Assembly: GCA_019448385.1 (NCBI GenBank)
Contig: JAGTXO010000031.1
Location: 64,501 to 128,500, forward strand
Direction of reading: 5' to 3'
Source of the DNA: Diacronema lutheri
Taxonomy: Eukaryota; Haptophyta; Pavlovophyceae; Pavlovales; Pavlovaceae
Length of the DNA: 64,000 nucleotides
Both the position numbers and the translations under genes were made by a program. The notes below the pieces were generated by a model. The model ran no database searches. It had not been told where the DNA came from and was given only the letters and a program-made list of their open reading frames with translations. Each line of letters begins with the position of its first letter. The stretch's first letter is position 1. Of the stretch, positions 63,819-64,000 are shown in pieces.

Positions 63819-64000
63819 GGCAACCGTTGCACGAGCGGCCAAAAAGAGGGCCGTGAACTTTTTCCCCTCGTCCGTCCTTGCGCGGGGCGGGGCGCGGGCG
63901 CCGATGGTCAGGCCAGGGCGGGGGCGTGCGCGGTCGGCCCCGCGCGAGCACGCGCCCGTCGAGCTGAGAGCCAAGGTGCACGAGCAGTGGCGCACGCTCG

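Overview
The window is nuclear DNA from a eukaryotic microalga, most likely a haptophyte of the Pavlova/Diacronema type. It is extremely GC-rich by eye (well over 70%). It holds 23 protein-coding genes on both strands and no bacterial-style operons. About 19 short spliceosomal introns can be placed because they interrupt recognisable domains; nearly all start GTG(C/A)G and end (C)GCAG, and many carry poly-C/poly-G or direct repeats. A nuclear gene for NusG with a signal-plus-transit presequence points to a secondary plastid. A KRE6/SKN1 beta-glucan gene and cobalamin nucleotide-loop genes (CobS, CobT) also fit that group; remodelling of pseudocobalamin is known in Pavlova. The species assignment is inference. 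No tRNA, rRNA, CRISPR array or intact mobile element was seen.

Layout. 1-10.6 kb: a MAPKKK-like kinase cut by the left edge (+), a Sel1-repeat/MYND protein (-), a six-exon NDP-glucose 4,6-dehydratase (+), and an unusual MUS81-type nuclease fused to J, HhH, WGR and zinc-ribbon modules (-). 11.3-35.0 kb: a giant midasin (MDN1) gene, about 7,750 residues, with one 22.1-kb exon, flanked by two copies of a 120-bp dispersed repeat. 35.5-46.8 kb: a small hypothetical protein (-), a PKR1-like V-ATPase assembly factor (-) divergent from a RAB3GAP1 homologue (+), DUS1 (-) divergent from a small possible ciliary protein (+), plastid NusG (-), and an unrecognised type II membrane protein (-). 46.9-56 kb: an axonemal-type repeat protein (+), leukotriene-A4-hydrolase-like aminopeptidase (-), CobS (+), CobT (+), a Frag1/DRAM/Sfk1 protein (-), and a phosphate-carrier family protein (+). 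56-64 kb: a Golgi-type glycosyltransferase (+), a KRE6/SKN1 GH16 protein (-), a Deltex E3 ligase (+), a SNIP1/DAWDLE FHA protein (+), and a WW-domain protein (-).

How genes relate. Neighbours are mostly independent housekeeping genes packed tightly: divergent start codons can be 26-81 bp apart and convergent stops 65-90 bp apart. The clear functional pair is CobS-CobT, consecutive on the same strand, which catalyse the last steps of attaching a lower base to cobalamin. The glycosyltransferase and the GH16 protein are convergent neighbours, both secretory-pathway glycan proteins, though a shared pathway is only a guess. Long open frames antisense to real genes are everywhere because stop codons are rare at this composition; they were not annotated.
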